Below are positions 5,941 through 13,731 of a stretch of DNA of 17,163 nucleotides, one piece after another (the first letter of the stretch is position 1; every line of letters starts with the position of its first letter). This DNA is from Avisuccinivibrio_A sp964399665. Its GTDB lineage: Bacteria; Pseudomonadota; Gammaproteobacteria; Enterobacterales; Succinivibrionaceae. The notes under the pieces were generated by a model. It searched no databases. It was not told the DNA's origin and was given only the letters and a program-made list of their open reading frames with translations. The stretch lies in the NCBI GenBank assembly GCA_964399665.1, contig CAYNSI010000024.1, forward strand, positions 1-17,163. The letters run 5' to 3'. Position numbers and translations under genes: made by a program.

Positions 5941-7224
5941 ATGATTACCCGTATTGAAGAATCCTCTCAAGAGGTTATAAAGCGTATTCCTAAACGCAAA
6001 AGACTTTATACTGCATGTTTTTATCTTGCAGGTATTGTACTTGGGATAATTTTCGGCTTGATGGGCAATGCTGCCATACTTGAGGTGATGGACTTTATTG
6101 CAACCGTGTTCACCCGCCTGTTCAGCTTCATAGCAGTACCCATTATCGCCCTGGCACTTATTACCACTCTGGCTAAATTAGGACGGGGCTCATCCTCAGG
6201 TGCCATCTTTGTTAAAACCATCACCTACACCCTGCTCACCACTATTGTGGCCGCACTGGTGGCAGCAGTGATGTTTGTGCTGCTAAAGCCTGATAATGTG
6301 CCCTCTGAGATCTCGGGGGTCCTGCCTGAGGGGGCGGTTACTGGCGGCTCATATCTTGAGCACTTTATCTCCATCATCCCCAATAATATCCTGCAGCCTT
6401 TTGTCTCCGGCAATGTGCTGTCGGTGCTGCTTATTGCAGCAGCTGTGGGTCTTTCGCTGGCTGCCCTGCCATATGATGAAAAAAGGCGCTCTGTAGAGAA
6501 CTTCTTTATGGGGCTTCAGGACATTCTCTTCAAGATAATTCATGCTGTCATCGCCGTGCTTCCCATAGGAATTATGGGGTTTACCGCAAAGCTTATCGCC
6601 GAGCTTGAAAACGGCCTGCTTTTGGGGGGTATTGTTACCTACTTTACCGTAGTAATAGGCTCAAACCTCGTGCAAATGTTTATTATTCTGCCTGTCATAA
6701 TGATGCTTAGGGGGCTTAATCCCATAAAAGTTGCAAGAGGTATGCTTCCTGCCCTGATGGTGGCCTTTTTCTCAAAGTCATCGGCAGGTACCCTGCCGGT
6801 TACCATGGCCTCAGCTGAAGATAACCTTCAGGTAAACCCCAGGGTATCCCGCTTTGTACTGCCCATATGCACCACCATAAATATGAACGGCTGTGCCGCT
6901 TTTATTCTTATCACCTCTCTTTATTTGATGCAAAATGCCGGCATTGAGATCACCTTCTCAACCATTTTAATTTGGATTGTCATTGCCACCATTGCAGCCA
7001 TTGGTAATGCAGGTGTTCCCATGGGATGTTACTTTCTGACCATCTCCTTACTGTCATCAATGCAGATCCCCGTACTGCTCATGGGGGTCATTCTCCCCGT
7101 TTATGCAGTAATTGATATGCTGGAAACCGGTCTTAATGTCTGGTCGGATGCTACAGTCTGCAATATCGTGGATAAAGAGCTTAAAGGAAAATTGGAAGAA
7201 AGCGGGACTGCTGTTCCTGCCTAA
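5941..7224 (+). CDS. Dicarboxylate/amino acid:cation symporter (DAACS family), possibly Ser/Thr-type
   Basis: A 427-residue membrane protein with the DAACS (GltP/SstT) architecture: six long N-terminal membrane helices, then re-entrant hairpin 1 with the serine-rich motif (FFSKSSAGTLPVTM), helix 7 with TINMNGCAAF, hairpin 2 with GNAGVPMGCYFLT, and helix 8 with IDMLETGLNVWSDA. It should import an amino or organic acid with sodium. Two positions differ from glutamate carriers: the helix 8 arginine that binds the substrate side-chain carboxylate is Glu here (DMLET), and the NMDGT aspartate of the sodium site is Asn (NMNGC). The ET-xLN-xxxD pattern is closer to what I recall of the serine/threonine carrier SstT, so a neutral substrate is more likely than glutamate. 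An AGGAGG lies 15 bases before the ATG, rather far. It follows cysK and may share its transcript. Confidence 0.85.
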   Translation: MITRIEESSQEVIKRIPKRKRLYTACFYLAGIVLGIIFGLMGNAAILEVMDFIATVFTRLFSFIAVPIIALALITTLAKLGRGSSSGAIFVKTITYTLLTTIVAALVAAVMFVLLKPDNVPSEISGVLPEGAVTGGSYLEHFISIIPNNILQPFVSGNVLSVLLIAAAVGLSLAALPYDEKRRSVENFFMGLQDILFKIIHAVIAVLPIGIMGFTAKLIAELENGLLLGGIVTYFTVVIGSNLVQMFIILPVIMMLRGLNPIKVARGMLPALMVAFFSKSSAGTLPVTMASAEDNLQVNPRVSRFVLPICTTINMNGCAAFILITSLYLMQNAGIEITFSTILIWIVIATIAAIGNAGVPMGCYFLTISLLSSMQIPVLLMGVILPVYAVIDMLETGLNVWSDATVCNIVDKELKGKLEESGTAVPA

Positions 7225-7231
7225 GCTTTGG

Positions 7232-8404
7232 ATGGGTTTTATCATAAAAAGGCGCATTAGGATCTTAGTGCGCCAAAAACTCATGGCAGCCCGCTTAGGC
7301 TGCTTTATGCAGGGCTTTGCCATATCCTGCTGGGCCCCGATGATCCCCATTATTGAAAATGCCCTGTCCCTTGGAACTTCCAAAATAACCTTCATCATTT
7401 TAGGATTTGGCACAGGTTCTGTTGCAGGAATGCTGCTTGCAGGTTTTTTTACCGCAAGATTAGGCCCTAAGATTGTCTACGCTGTCTCATCTTCTGCAAT
7501 TGCCATTACCATTTGTCTAATCTCCCAGCTTTACTCCTTTGTCCCGGTACTTACCCTGGCCGTACTTTTCGGCATGAGTGTAGGAGCTCTGGATGTCTGG
7601 GGCAGTATTTACGGGGCCTTACTTGAAAAAAATTTTAATATTAAGGTGTTAGGGCCGCTGTATGCCCTGTTTTCCCTTGGAGAACTTACGGGGGCTGGCA
7701 TAATAGTCTTCATGCTTTTTCTCAAATTTGAAATTTCCCTTACGGTGCCGGCCTTATTTGCCCCCATTCTCCTGTGCGCATTGTGGTATGCCCCTTGTAT
7801 CGAAAAAAAACTTAACTCCACAACTGAGCGCAGGGACAAATTCCATTTTCTGCCCAAAGGACAGGTGATCCCCCTATCTTTTATTGTTGCCTGCATTTTT
7901 ATGACAGGCGGGGCGGTTATTGACTGGTCGGGACTGTATTTGACCAAGGATGCCGATGCACCGCTTAACCTGGCAGCCTCAGGATATATTCTGCTTTCAT
8001 CTGCCATGTTTGTAAGCCGCAGCTTTTCAAATAAACTTGCCAAAATATTAGGAGAATACTTTATGGTATGGGGTGGCTGTTTGACGACAGCTCTAGGACT
8101 TGCCGGGGTATTGTTAAGCCCTGATTACCTTACAGCCTTAGTCTTCTTTGCCATCACAGGTTTTGGCATGGGCAATGTCTCCCCCTTGTGTGTCAGGGCC
8201 TGCACCAGACAAAAATCCATGCCTCTTGCAACATCCGTGACCACACTTTCTGTGATAGGCTACAGCGCTCTGCTGTTAGGCCCGGCGCTGTTAGGATATA
8301 CGGCAAATTTTATCGGATTATACGGAGTTTTCCTGGTGCTCACGCTCTTCTGTGCCCTGGGGACTATTACCGCAAGAATGTGCAAAATTTTGTTCTGCCC
8401 CTAA
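7232..8404 (+). CDS. MFS transporter, YbjJ-like
   Basis: A 12-helix major facilitator of about 390 residues, matching the layout of E. coli YbjJ (402). The shared points are an N-terminal helix ending SCWAPMIP, the helix 2-3 stretch GFGTGSVAGMLLAGFFTARL, the loop LFGMSVGALDVWGSIYGALL, LYALFSLGELTGAG after helix 4, and the late PLATSVTTLSVIGYSALLLG-PALLGY segment. The substrate of this subfamily is not established. The start is uncertain: ATG 7232 is eight bases after the symporter stop but has no clear ribosome site, while GTG 7268 has AGGA five bases upstream. A longer frame back to 7112 overlaps the symporter and is unlikely. The close spacing suggests co-transcription with the symporter. 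Confidence 0.8.
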   Translation: MGFIIKRRIRILVRQKLMAARLGCFMQGFAISCWAPMIPIIENALSLGTSKITFIILGFGTGSVAGMLLAGFFTARLGPKIVYAVSSSAIAITICLISQLYSFVPVLTLAVLFGMSVGALDVWGSIYGALLEKNFNIKVLGPLYALFSLGELTGAGIIVFMLFLKFEISLTVPALFAPILLCALWYAPCIEKKLNSTTERRDKFHFLPKGQVIPLSFIVACIFMTGGAVIDWSGLYLTKDADAPLNLAASGYILLSSAMFVSRSFSNKLAKILGEYFMVWGGCLTTALGLAGVLLSPDYLTALVFFAITGFGMGNVSPLCVRACTRQKSMPLATSVTTLSVIGYSALLLGPALLGYTANFIGLYGVFLVLTLFCALGTITARMCKILFCP

Positions 8405-8486
8405 ACACCAACAAAAGACAGCCCCCGCGCCATTACCTTAAAAAACTTCATAACCTACTGAATTATTTTATAAATTTGTCATGCAA

Positions 8487-8510
8487 GATTTTGGCGCAAT
8501 AGCCAAAATC
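8487..8510. promoter_or_regulatory. Nine-pair inverted repeat upstream of the purine permease
   Basis: GATTTTGGC (8487-8495) and GCCAAAATC (8502-8510) are exact complements around six bases. The repeat sits 83 bases after the MFS stop and 12 bases before a -10-like TATACT (8523-8528), where a -35 box or operator would be. There is no T run on either side, so an operator for a purine- or stress-responsive regulator is as plausible as a terminator hairpin. It does not match the PurR consensus. Confidence 0.4.
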
Positions 8511-8572
8511 AGGCTCTTGGCGTATACTTGTGGGCGACTTTTTTGCAGAACCTGCCGCACGATGAGGTTGAT

Positions 8573-9898
8573 ATGTCAGAGAAAAAACCCCAGGGCTTTT
8601 TAGATCGCAAATTTCACTTAAGCGCCAAAAATACTACTGTCAAGACCGAACTTACTGCAGGGCTTGCCACCTTTATGGCTATGGCCTATATCATCTTTGT
8701 AGGCCCCAATCTAATGGCCGCAGCCGGGATCCCTCATGATGCAGCTGTTGCCGCAGTTCTTATCACCTCAGGCTTGTGTTCTATTTTAATGGGCCTTTAT
8801 GCCAACCTTCCCATCGGCATGTCCCAGGGAATGGGACCCAATGCCTTCTTTGCCTTCATTGTCTGCGGCACCATGGGAGTTGCCTGGCAGACTGCATTGG
8901 GGACTGTCTTTATTGCCGGGGTCATCTTTTTTATTATGTCCATAACCAGGTTCAGGGAACTTATCGTAGAGAGCATTCCCATGGATCTTAAATATGCCAT
9001 AGTAGTAGGAATCGGTCTTTTTATCGCCTTTATCGGCATGCAAAGCGCAGGCCTTGTCGTAGCATCGGAGGCCACCTTGGTTGCCCTGGGGGATTTTTCA
9101 AAACCTGAGGTATTTTTGGCACTTTTAGGACTTTTGGTGGCATCAGTTTTGACCTGCTACCGTGTCAAGGCTGCCATCATCATAGCTATTGTAGCAGCAG
9201 CGGTCTTAGGGATGTTCTTCGGGGTCAATAAAGTGCCCACATCAATTGCAGACATCATCTCCTTTGAGTTTCCTGACATAAGCAAAACCTTTTTTGAATT
9301 TGATCTCAAAGGTGCCCTGGATTTTTCCTTGATTTATGTCATTTTTACTTTCACCGTGGTCGCCCTGTTTGATAATTTGGGAACCACCATAGCCATGGCC
9401 AAGGCTGCCAATTTGATGGATGAAAACGGCAAAATTGAGAACTTAAACAAGGCCCTCATAACCGACTCCATAGGAACGACGTTCTCGGCGGTGATGGGAA
9501 CCTCATCGGTCACCTCCTTTATTGAGTCTTCAGCAGGAACCCAGGTAGGCGGACGTACCGGTCTTACCGCCTGCACAGTAGGCGTGCTGTTCCTGCTGGC
9601 TCTGCTTTTTGCCCCCCTTGCAGGATTGATCCCAGGCTATGCTACTGCACCTGCTCTGATAATTGTAGGCACCATGATGATGGGCAATGTAACCAAAATA
9701 AACTTCAAAGACTTTACCATTGCCGTGCCGGCCTTCCTTACCATTGCCATGATGCCCCTGACCTATTCGATTACCAACGGCTTTGGTTTTGGGTTTGTAA
9801 GCTACTGTTTTTTAAAGACCGCTACAGGTCATGCCAAAGATATCAATCCTTTGATGTGGATTATTACCATTATTTTTGTGACAAGTTTTATCATGTAA
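8573..9898 (+). CDS. NCS2-family purine permease (AzgA/GhxP-type)
   Basis: A 441-residue membrane protein of the nucleobase NCS2 family, AzgA branch. Characteristic segments are TAGLATFMAMAYIIFVGPNL (28-47), the half-helix motif IGMSQGMGPNAFFAF (81-95), and GTSSVTSFIESSAGTQVGGR, the second half-helix with the Glu that contacts the purine. By family it is a proton symporter for hypoxanthine, guanine or adenine. The ATG at 8573 is chosen because GAGG lies five bases upstream and the protein then starts as relatives do; a TTG 15 codons earlier has no support. The carriers GhxP, GhxQ, AdeP and AdeQ of E. coli are close alternatives. Salvage genes such as apt or hpt are not adjacent. An inverted repeat and a -10-like box upstream suggest its own promoter. 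Confidence 0.87.
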   Translation: MSEKKPQGFLDRKFHLSAKNTTVKTELTAGLATFMAMAYIIFVGPNLMAAAGIPHDAAVAAVLITSGLCSILMGLYANLPIGMSQGMGPNAFFAFIVCGTMGVAWQTALGTVFIAGVIFFIMSITRFRELIVESIPMDLKYAIVVGIGLFIAFIGMQSAGLVVASEATLVALGDFSKPEVFLALLGLLVASVLTCYRVKAAIIIAIVAAAVLGMFFGVNKVPTSIADIISFEFPDISKTFFEFDLKGALDFSLIYVIFTFTVVALFDNLGTTIAMAKAANLMDENGKIENLNKALITDSIGTTFSAVMGTSSVTSFIESSAGTQVGGRTGLTACTVGVLFLLALLFAPLAGLIPGYATAPALIIVGTMMMGNVTKINFKDFTIAVPAFLTIAMMPLTYSITNGFGFGFVSYCFLKTATGHAKDINPLMWIITIIFVTSFIM

Positions 9899-9921
9899 TA
9901 TCAAAAAGTTATGTATCAAAA

Positions 9922-9946
9922 GCCGCAATTTTCACCACTTTGCGGC
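9922..9946 (+). terminator. Possible weak terminator hairpin after the purine permease
   Basis: GCCGCAA (9922-9928) and TTGCGGC (9940-9946) form a seven-pair GC-rich stem with an eleven-base loop, 23 bases after the permease stop. It is followed by CTTGCTTTG rather than a clean T run, so termination would be inefficient or Rho-assisted. Confidence 0.4.
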
Positions 9947-9947
9947 C

Positions 9948-9977
9948 TTGCTTTGAGGTTCCTCCCTGCCGTATAAT
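9948..9977 (+). promoter_or_regulatory. Sigma-70-type promoter for the DUF2786 gene
   Basis: A perfect TATAAT (9972-9977) lies 18 bases after TTGCTT (9948-9953), giving a reasonable -35/-10 pair about 90 bases before the DUF2786 start codon at 10066. The leader between them shows no obvious structure. Confidence 0.5.
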
Positions 9978-10065
9978 CCACCAAACACTGCACAAAAACT
10001 TTCGGGGTTTTCCCGCACTGCATGCAAGGTCGTCCTGCGAACACTTACTATCAGGTAAATAAGCT

Positions 10066-10875
10066 ATGACTGAAAACGAAGTTTTTGAGAAAATCAAAAA
10101 ACTGATGGCACTTTCGCAGAGCTCCAATGAAAATGAGGCCTCTTTAGCCTTAAAAAGAGCTCAAAAGCTGATGCAGGAGTACCAAATCTCCATGGAGGAT
10201 GTCTCCTTTTCTGAAATCAATGAGCAAAGTGAGAGCATTATTCCAGCAATGAGAGATCGCGTACTGTACACCACATTGGCTTCAATAATTTCAAAAGCTT
10301 TCGGGGTGGATTTTTATATCCGCTTTACCCTGAAGAAAAACAGCACCGCAACCCAGGCTTCCCAGACGGTATTCATAGGCCCCAAACAGCGTCTTGAATC
10401 CGCCTGCTATACCTACACGATACTCTCACGCCAGGCCTGCAATGTTAAAAAAGAATTCAGCACCAAGGAAAGAAACCGGGTTCATGATGAGCTGGTTATG
10501 AAGCTTTCCACCCTTGACATTATGGAGGTCTATAAACTCCTTAATGAAAGTAATTTAGATTATGACACCTTTGTCAAAAATACCGTAAACCGCGAGGTGC
10601 GCAGGAATACCAAAGCCTATGTATTCGGCTGGCTTTATAAGGTATATGAAAAAGTATACGACTTTGCCTCTTCGGTTGAAGAACGCAATCTTATTGATAA
10701 TTACCTTTCCAAAAAACACCCTGATTTGGTAGAAATGAGAAAGAGCAGAGGCTCGCGCTTTACTTACGATCAGCTTCAGGCCTACTCCTCGGGAAAAAGC
10801 GATGCCGAGCAGAATGTCAATCTCTTCCAGGGCATTCACGGCAGGGAAAGCGCCAAATTAAGCGCTCCGCTATAG
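10066..10875 (+). CDS. DUF2786 domain protein
   Basis: A soluble protein of 269 residues. Residues 5-45 (EVFEKIKKLMALSQSSNENE and the following ALKRAQKLMQEYQI) match the DUF2786 pattern of a KI-x-KL-x-ALA helix, an NENEA turn and a second helix A-x-x-LM-x-x-x-x-I. The rest is charged and helical (KEFSTKERNRVHDELVMKLS, REVRRNTKAYVFGWLYKVYE), as in other proteins of this group that carry an uncharacterised C-terminal domain. No catalytic motif is visible. Relatives occur on chromosomes and phages and their function is unknown to me. No strong ribosome site is seen, only AGGTAAATAAGCT before ATG. The promoter at 9948-9977 would serve it. The stop codon lies inside a palindrome and overlaps the end of the convergent acetyltransferase gene. 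Confidence 0.75.
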   Translation: MTENEVFEKIKKLMALSQSSNENEASLALKRAQKLMQEYQISMEDVSFSEINEQSESIIPAMRDRVLYTTLASIISKAFGVDFYIRFTLKKNSTATQASQTVFIGPKQRLESACYTYTILSRQACNVKKEFSTKERNRVHDELVMKLSTLDIMEVYKLLNESNLDYDTFVKNTVNREVRRNTKAYVFGWLYKVYEKVYDFASSVEERNLIDNYLSKKHPDLVEMRKSRGSRFTYDQLQAYSSGKSDAEQNVNLFQGIHGRESAKLSAPL

Positions 10876-10886
10876 GCTGCCTATAG
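10870..10886. repeat. Palindrome spanning both convergent stop codons
   Basis: CTATAGG (10870-10876), a three-base spacer, and CCTATAG (10880-10886) are exact complements. The stop of the plus-strand DUF2786 gene (10873-10875) and of the minus-strand acetyltransferase (10872-10870) both lie in its left arm. Confidence 0.6.
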
Positions 10887-11430
10887 CCGCCCGCCTGTCC
10901 CGCTGCCTGGGGCAGCGCGGGATTTCATGATCTGCCCTGAAATGAAAGGCCATGCGCAAAGTATTATTGCGCCTTATCCTGATATTGCCGACATAAACAA
11001 AGCCGAACATTTCAAGCAGGCGGCGCATCGGGACATTGCTGTCCTTGGTGTCAATACGGATATTAGGATAGTGTGAGGTAAGATATTGCATAATCTTTTT
11101 ACCAAAACCTGTTCCTGTTCTTACGGCAATGCGGTGCACACAAATATAAGGCTCATTATCAAGCCAGGCCCCGCGGCCGCCTTCTATTTTTTGGTAGTCT
11201 TCCTCTTCATCATATATGGCAAAATACCCTGCTACCTTACCGTCCTCATCCAACAGCACCCGGCCCCTGCCTGATGTAAGATCCGCATTTAAAATCCCCT
11301 CATCAGGATAATTACTGCCCCACTGCCCTTCATTGCCAGAAGCTGCCATAAATTTTCTTGCCATTGCCATAAGATCCAAAACTGCTTGCAGCTGCTCTTT
11401 TTTAAAAGGAACAATATTCACATCATTCAT
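10870..11430 (-). CDS. GNAT-family N-acetyltransferase
   Basis: A 186-residue protein with the GNAT fold. The acetyl-CoA motif A is ICVHRIAVRTGTGFGKKIMQ (about residues 95-114), with R-x-x-G-x-G binding pyrophosphate. Motif B follows as DTKDSNVPMRRLLEMFGFVY, the usual N-x-x-x-x-x-xYE/LGF helix-strand. It should move an acetyl group from acetyl-CoA to an amine; the substrate is not evident. The last 20 or so residues (EIPRCPRQRDRRAAIGSL) are rich in Arg, look unlike a fold end, and are read through the hairpin and palindrome of the convergent gene's 3' end, suggesting a recent extension. The ATG has GAGGA upstream and overlaps the end of the DUF3298-like gene by eight bases, so translation is probably coupled. 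Confidence 0.82.
   Translation of the reverse strand: MNDVNIVPFKKEQLQAVLDLMAMARKFMAASGNEGQWGSNYPDEGILNADLTSGRGRVLLDEDGKVAGYFAIYDEEEDYQKIEGGRGAWLDNEPYICVHRIAVRTGTGFGKKIMQYLTSHYPNIRIDTKDSNVPMRRLLEMFGFVYVGNIRIRRNNTLRMAFHFRADHEIPRCPRQRDRRAAIGSL
10898..10925 (+). terminator. GC-rich terminator-like hairpin after DUF2786 gene, inside acetyltransferase 3' end
   Basis: TCCCGCTGCC (10898-10907) pairs with GGCAGC-CG-CGGGA (10911-10922) with a two-base bulge and a three-base loop, followed by TTT. It would stop plus-strand transcripts 23 bases after the DUF2786 stop. It lies within the coding sequence of the acetyltransferase on the other strand. The T run is short, so strength is uncertain. Confidence 0.45.
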
Positions 11431-12259
11431 GTTTATTTTCCTCAGCAGTCACATCAAGGGCAGGCCACCACCTGGGATCAGGCCCTGCCGGCATAAGATA
11501 CTCAAGGGGCACCTTAATAGTTTGAATTTTCTCCACCTCATTGTTGATGAGTCCCGGCGCAAAGAAAAAGCGCAGTCCGTCCTCAACAATTATGAAGTTT
11601 ACCGGCTGATATTCAGTAACCGCCACCAACACGTCCAGCAGGGGATTTTTACTGTCCATATAAGTCTGCTTGATATAGCCTGCTATCAGCATTGAGGCAA
11701 GCTCATCATTTTCAAAAAGATCTGCAAAGGGTAGATTGCGCTCTTGTTCCCTGTCGAAGTTAAAGGTCTCAACCATACGCTTTTCCCTGCCGTTTCCAAA
11801 GTATTGAAAGCTTACGGCGTACAGGGTGGTAAGCGGTGCTTCCTTGTTTTGCAAAAAGAACATGTAAACATTTTGATCGGCCCTGGCCCTGAAGTGCCGG
11901 TAGTTGGGAGCTTCAAAATCAATCATGTTGTTGGAAAGCATGATAAGTTCACGCTCAAAACGTCCTGCAAAATAATTGCTAAGGCTGCGGCATAATCTTT
12001 TGGCCCGATTATTTTTGCACAGAGAGGGAAGCTTGATGGTAGTAGTAGAGTAGGAACGGTTGATAACCAACTTAAGTTCAGGATCTCCATTTTGCGGCAG
12101 CTTTAGATCCTCTAACTGCAAATTGGCATCCTCGCTTATTAAAATCTGCTCTTGTTGTGATTGTGCCGCTCCTGCAGGAAGACACAGGCAAAAGCAGGCT
12201 GCTGTAAGCAGTCTGCAGAATAACCTCAAAGCCCTGCCCCTATTTATAAGATCCTTCAC
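11423..12259 (-). CDS. Exported DUF3298-like protein
   Basis: A 278-residue protein with an N-terminal signal peptide: basic start (KDLINRGRALRLFCR), hydrophobic core LLTAACFCLCLPAG and a cleavage site near AGAAQS (residues 28-34). A cysteine in the core is not placed as a convincing lipobox. The mature part has the RsiV/PdaC-type layout: a mixed N-terminal region with RELIMLSNNMIDFEAP, then YAVSFQYFGNGREK and LPFADLFENDELASMLIAGYI, and the C-terminal DUF3298 signature in which EDGLRFFFAPGLINNEVEKI is followed by a VPLEYL strand. In other bacteria this domain occurs in anti-sigma factor RsiV and near lysozyme- or peptidoglycan-related proteins; the function here is unknown. The start is a GTG with AAGG nine bases upstream; no ATG is better placed. 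The GNAT gene overlaps its 3' end. Confidence 0.7.
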   Translation of the reverse strand: MKDLINRGRALRLFCRLLTAACFCLCLPAGAAQSQQEQILISEDANLQLEDLKLPQNGDPELKLVINRSYSTTTIKLPSLCKNNRAKRLCRSLSNYFAGRFERELIMLSNNMIDFEAPNYRHFRARADQNVYMFFLQNKEAPLTTLYAVSFQYFGNGREKRMVETFNFDREQERNLPFADLFENDELASMLIAGYIKQTYMDSKNPLLDVLVAVTEYQPVNFIIVEDGLRFFFAPGLINNEVEKIQTIKVPLEYLMPAGPDPRWWPALDVTAEENKHE

Positions 12260-12412
12260 AAAAGCAGCCTTAAGTTAAATGAAGTTAAAATTTTTGGATG
12301 TTTAAGTTTAGGTACAAGCCTGCCTACATGCTTAATACCCTCTGACATCAAGTATACCAAAGATAGAGATGAATCCTTAAGGCACACTTAATCGCCATGT
12401 CTAATGCCCACA

Positions 12413-12439
12413 GAAGATACTTGTTTTTAAAGGATCTTC
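12413..12439 (-). repeat. Stem-loop directly after the deacylase stop codon
   Basis: GAAGAT (12413-12418) and ATCTTC (12434-12439) are exact complements around 15 bases. It abuts the stop codon of the minus-strand deacylase gene. No T run follows on that strand, so it is at best a weak 3' end structure. Confidence 0.3.
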
Positions 12440-12943
12440 TTAATGTTGATCATCCTTTTTGAGGACATTGTCCAAAAAACATGCCTCATGACGGTACTGC
12501 TGCAAAAGCTCCATGAGATCTCCTAACAACACATCTATGCTCATGGTATTTTTTAAAGGGTGGCAGTTGACCAATAAATCAGGTCTTAAGGTATCAGGCA
12601 AAAGAAAACTTACCATGCCGCCTGCATCATTTAAAAGACTCAAAGGGCTTACCATGCCCGCAGGGGTCCCCATAAATGCCAAATCAGATTTGCTGCAAAA
12701 AGAAAACCTAGGGGATGCCACTTTCTGTGCCACGGCTTTAAGATCGGCTTTTTCATAAAGCGGCAGACTGAACATATAAAGCTCTTTTTTCTTGTTTACC
12801 AGAACCAGATTTTTGAGGATCTCCCCTTTCATTTTGGGAAAGGAAAGATCATCATTCCCTGAGAACACTGCCTTGTGATGATATAGAGTGTAAGGGATAT
12901 GCCTGCGCTCAAGCAGAGTCAGGACTTCATGGGGAGTTAACAT
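12440..12943 (-). CDS. YbaK/ProXp-type aminoacyl-tRNA deacylase
   Basis: A 167-residue freestanding editing domain. YHHKAVFSGND near the N-terminus, EILKNLVLVNKKKELYMFSL (41-60) with the conserved Lys, ADLKAVAQKV, then RFSFCSKSDLAFMGTPAGMV and SPLSLLND, and finally LVNCHPLKNTMSIDVLLGDL are the marks of the ProXp-ala/PrdX branch of the YbaK family. These enzymes hydrolyse tRNA(Pro) mischarged with alanine, or related mischarged tRNAs, in the cytoplasm. It is the last of three genes on the minus strand and overlaps the end of the preceding membrane-protein gene by 17 bases, so its translation is likely coupled. The exact amino acid cleared cannot be told from sequence alone; a YbaK Cys-tRNA(Pro) deacylase is the alternative, but the spacing favours ProXp-ala. 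Confidence 0.82.
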   Translation of the reverse strand: MLTPHEVLTLLERRHIPYTLYHHKAVFSGNDDLSFPKMKGEILKNLVLVNKKKELYMFSLPLYEKADLKAVAQKVASPRFSFCSKSDLAFMGTPAGMVSPLSLLNDAGGMVSFLLPDTLRPDLLVNCHPLKNTMSIDVLLGDLMELLQQYRHEACFLDNVLKKDDQH

Positions 12944-13718
12944 TCAAAAGCGCCTTATTTTCAAGAAGATTAAAAGCCATGGCTGTCATCAGGGCCTCTG
13001 CTATTGCAAAGGATGAGATTACATAGATGCGGATTACAATAAAAAGAATACTTAAGTCAGTATACTCACTGCCTAAAATCACGGCTTCTATGGCCTGCAA
13101 TTTAAAATGGGCAAATACCCTTTCTAAGATCCCGAAAATACAGATCAAAAGCGCCCCTGACATAAAAACTGCAGGAAGATTAACCCACAGAGCCGAAAAT
13201 GCCTCCTTTAAATTACTGCCATGATTTAAGGCAGCCGAGGCAGTTGCGGCAAAAACAAGAAATATTAGGGCATAGACAGCAAAACCTGCAGCATATAAGG
13301 CAGTAGTGATCCTAAGGGCATATTCTGATTGAAGCTTGGTGCCAAGCTGAAGCCCCTGCTCCCTTGCTGAAGACAAAAAATAAGCCTCACTTGCATGCGC
13401 TGCATAGCCTGAAAAGACAGTATAAATTACAAAAACTGCAGCAATAAAGCAGATCCCTAGGCCCAAATACCAAGCAGAATGCTCTTTGAATGCTGTAAAA
13501 GGCGGTTTGGAGATCCCTTCTTTTTTAAGTACAAACAAGACATAGAGCATTAAAAAAGGCGGAAAGACCGCGGCAGAGAACAGGAAAAAAGGTGCAAATA
13601 GAATACAAATCCCATAGGGGCGGCCTGATCCAAGACTTCCTGTAAAGCCTTTTATAAGGGCCCAAAAAGTCCCTCCCACCCCTATGGGAACAATCCTTTG
13701 TGAAGAGCCTTTTGGCAC
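12927..13718 (-). CDS. Unknown integral membrane protein
   Basis: I do not recognise this protein. It has about 263 residues and five or six membrane segments. Hydrophobic stretches include YGICILFAPFFLFSAAV with FPPFLMLYVLFVL, YLGLGICFIAAVFVIYTVF, ALYAAGFAVYALIFLVFAAT, LPAVFMSGALLICIFGI and ILFIVIRIYVISSFAIAEAL. Short loops are basic (KKEGISKPPFTAFKEHS). No signal peptide, catalytic motif or known transporter signature was seen. The start at GTG 13718 is preferred because AAGG lies five bases upstream and the GTG is 13 bases after the transporter stop; the longer TTG frame to 13757 would overlap the transporter. Its 3' end overlaps the deacylase start. Its place between a YidE-type transporter and a tRNA deacylase gives no clear functional hint. 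Confidence 0.6.
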   Translation of the reverse strand: MPKGSSQRIVPIGVGGTFWALIKGFTGSLGSGRPYGICILFAPFFLFSAAVFPPFLMLYVLFVLKKEGISKPPFTAFKEHSAWYLGLGICFIAAVFVIYTVFSGYAAHASEAYFLSSAREQGLQLGTKLQSEYALRITTALYAAGFAVYALIFLVFAATASAALNHGSNLKEAFSALWVNLPAVFMSGALLICIFGILERVFAHFKLQAIEAVILGSEYTDLSILFIVIRIYVISSFAIAEALMTAMAFNLLENKALLNVNSP

Positions 13719-13731
13719 TGTCACCTTAAAT

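Noticed and set aside
7112..7231. Long N-terminal extension of the MFS gene
   Set aside because: It would overlap the symporter end by over 100 bases and codes a non-membrane, non-conserved lead; later starts fit better.
8405..8572. Purine riboswitch before the permease
   Set aside because: The conserved purine riboswitch core and loop sequences were not found; only an inverted repeat and a -10-like box are present.
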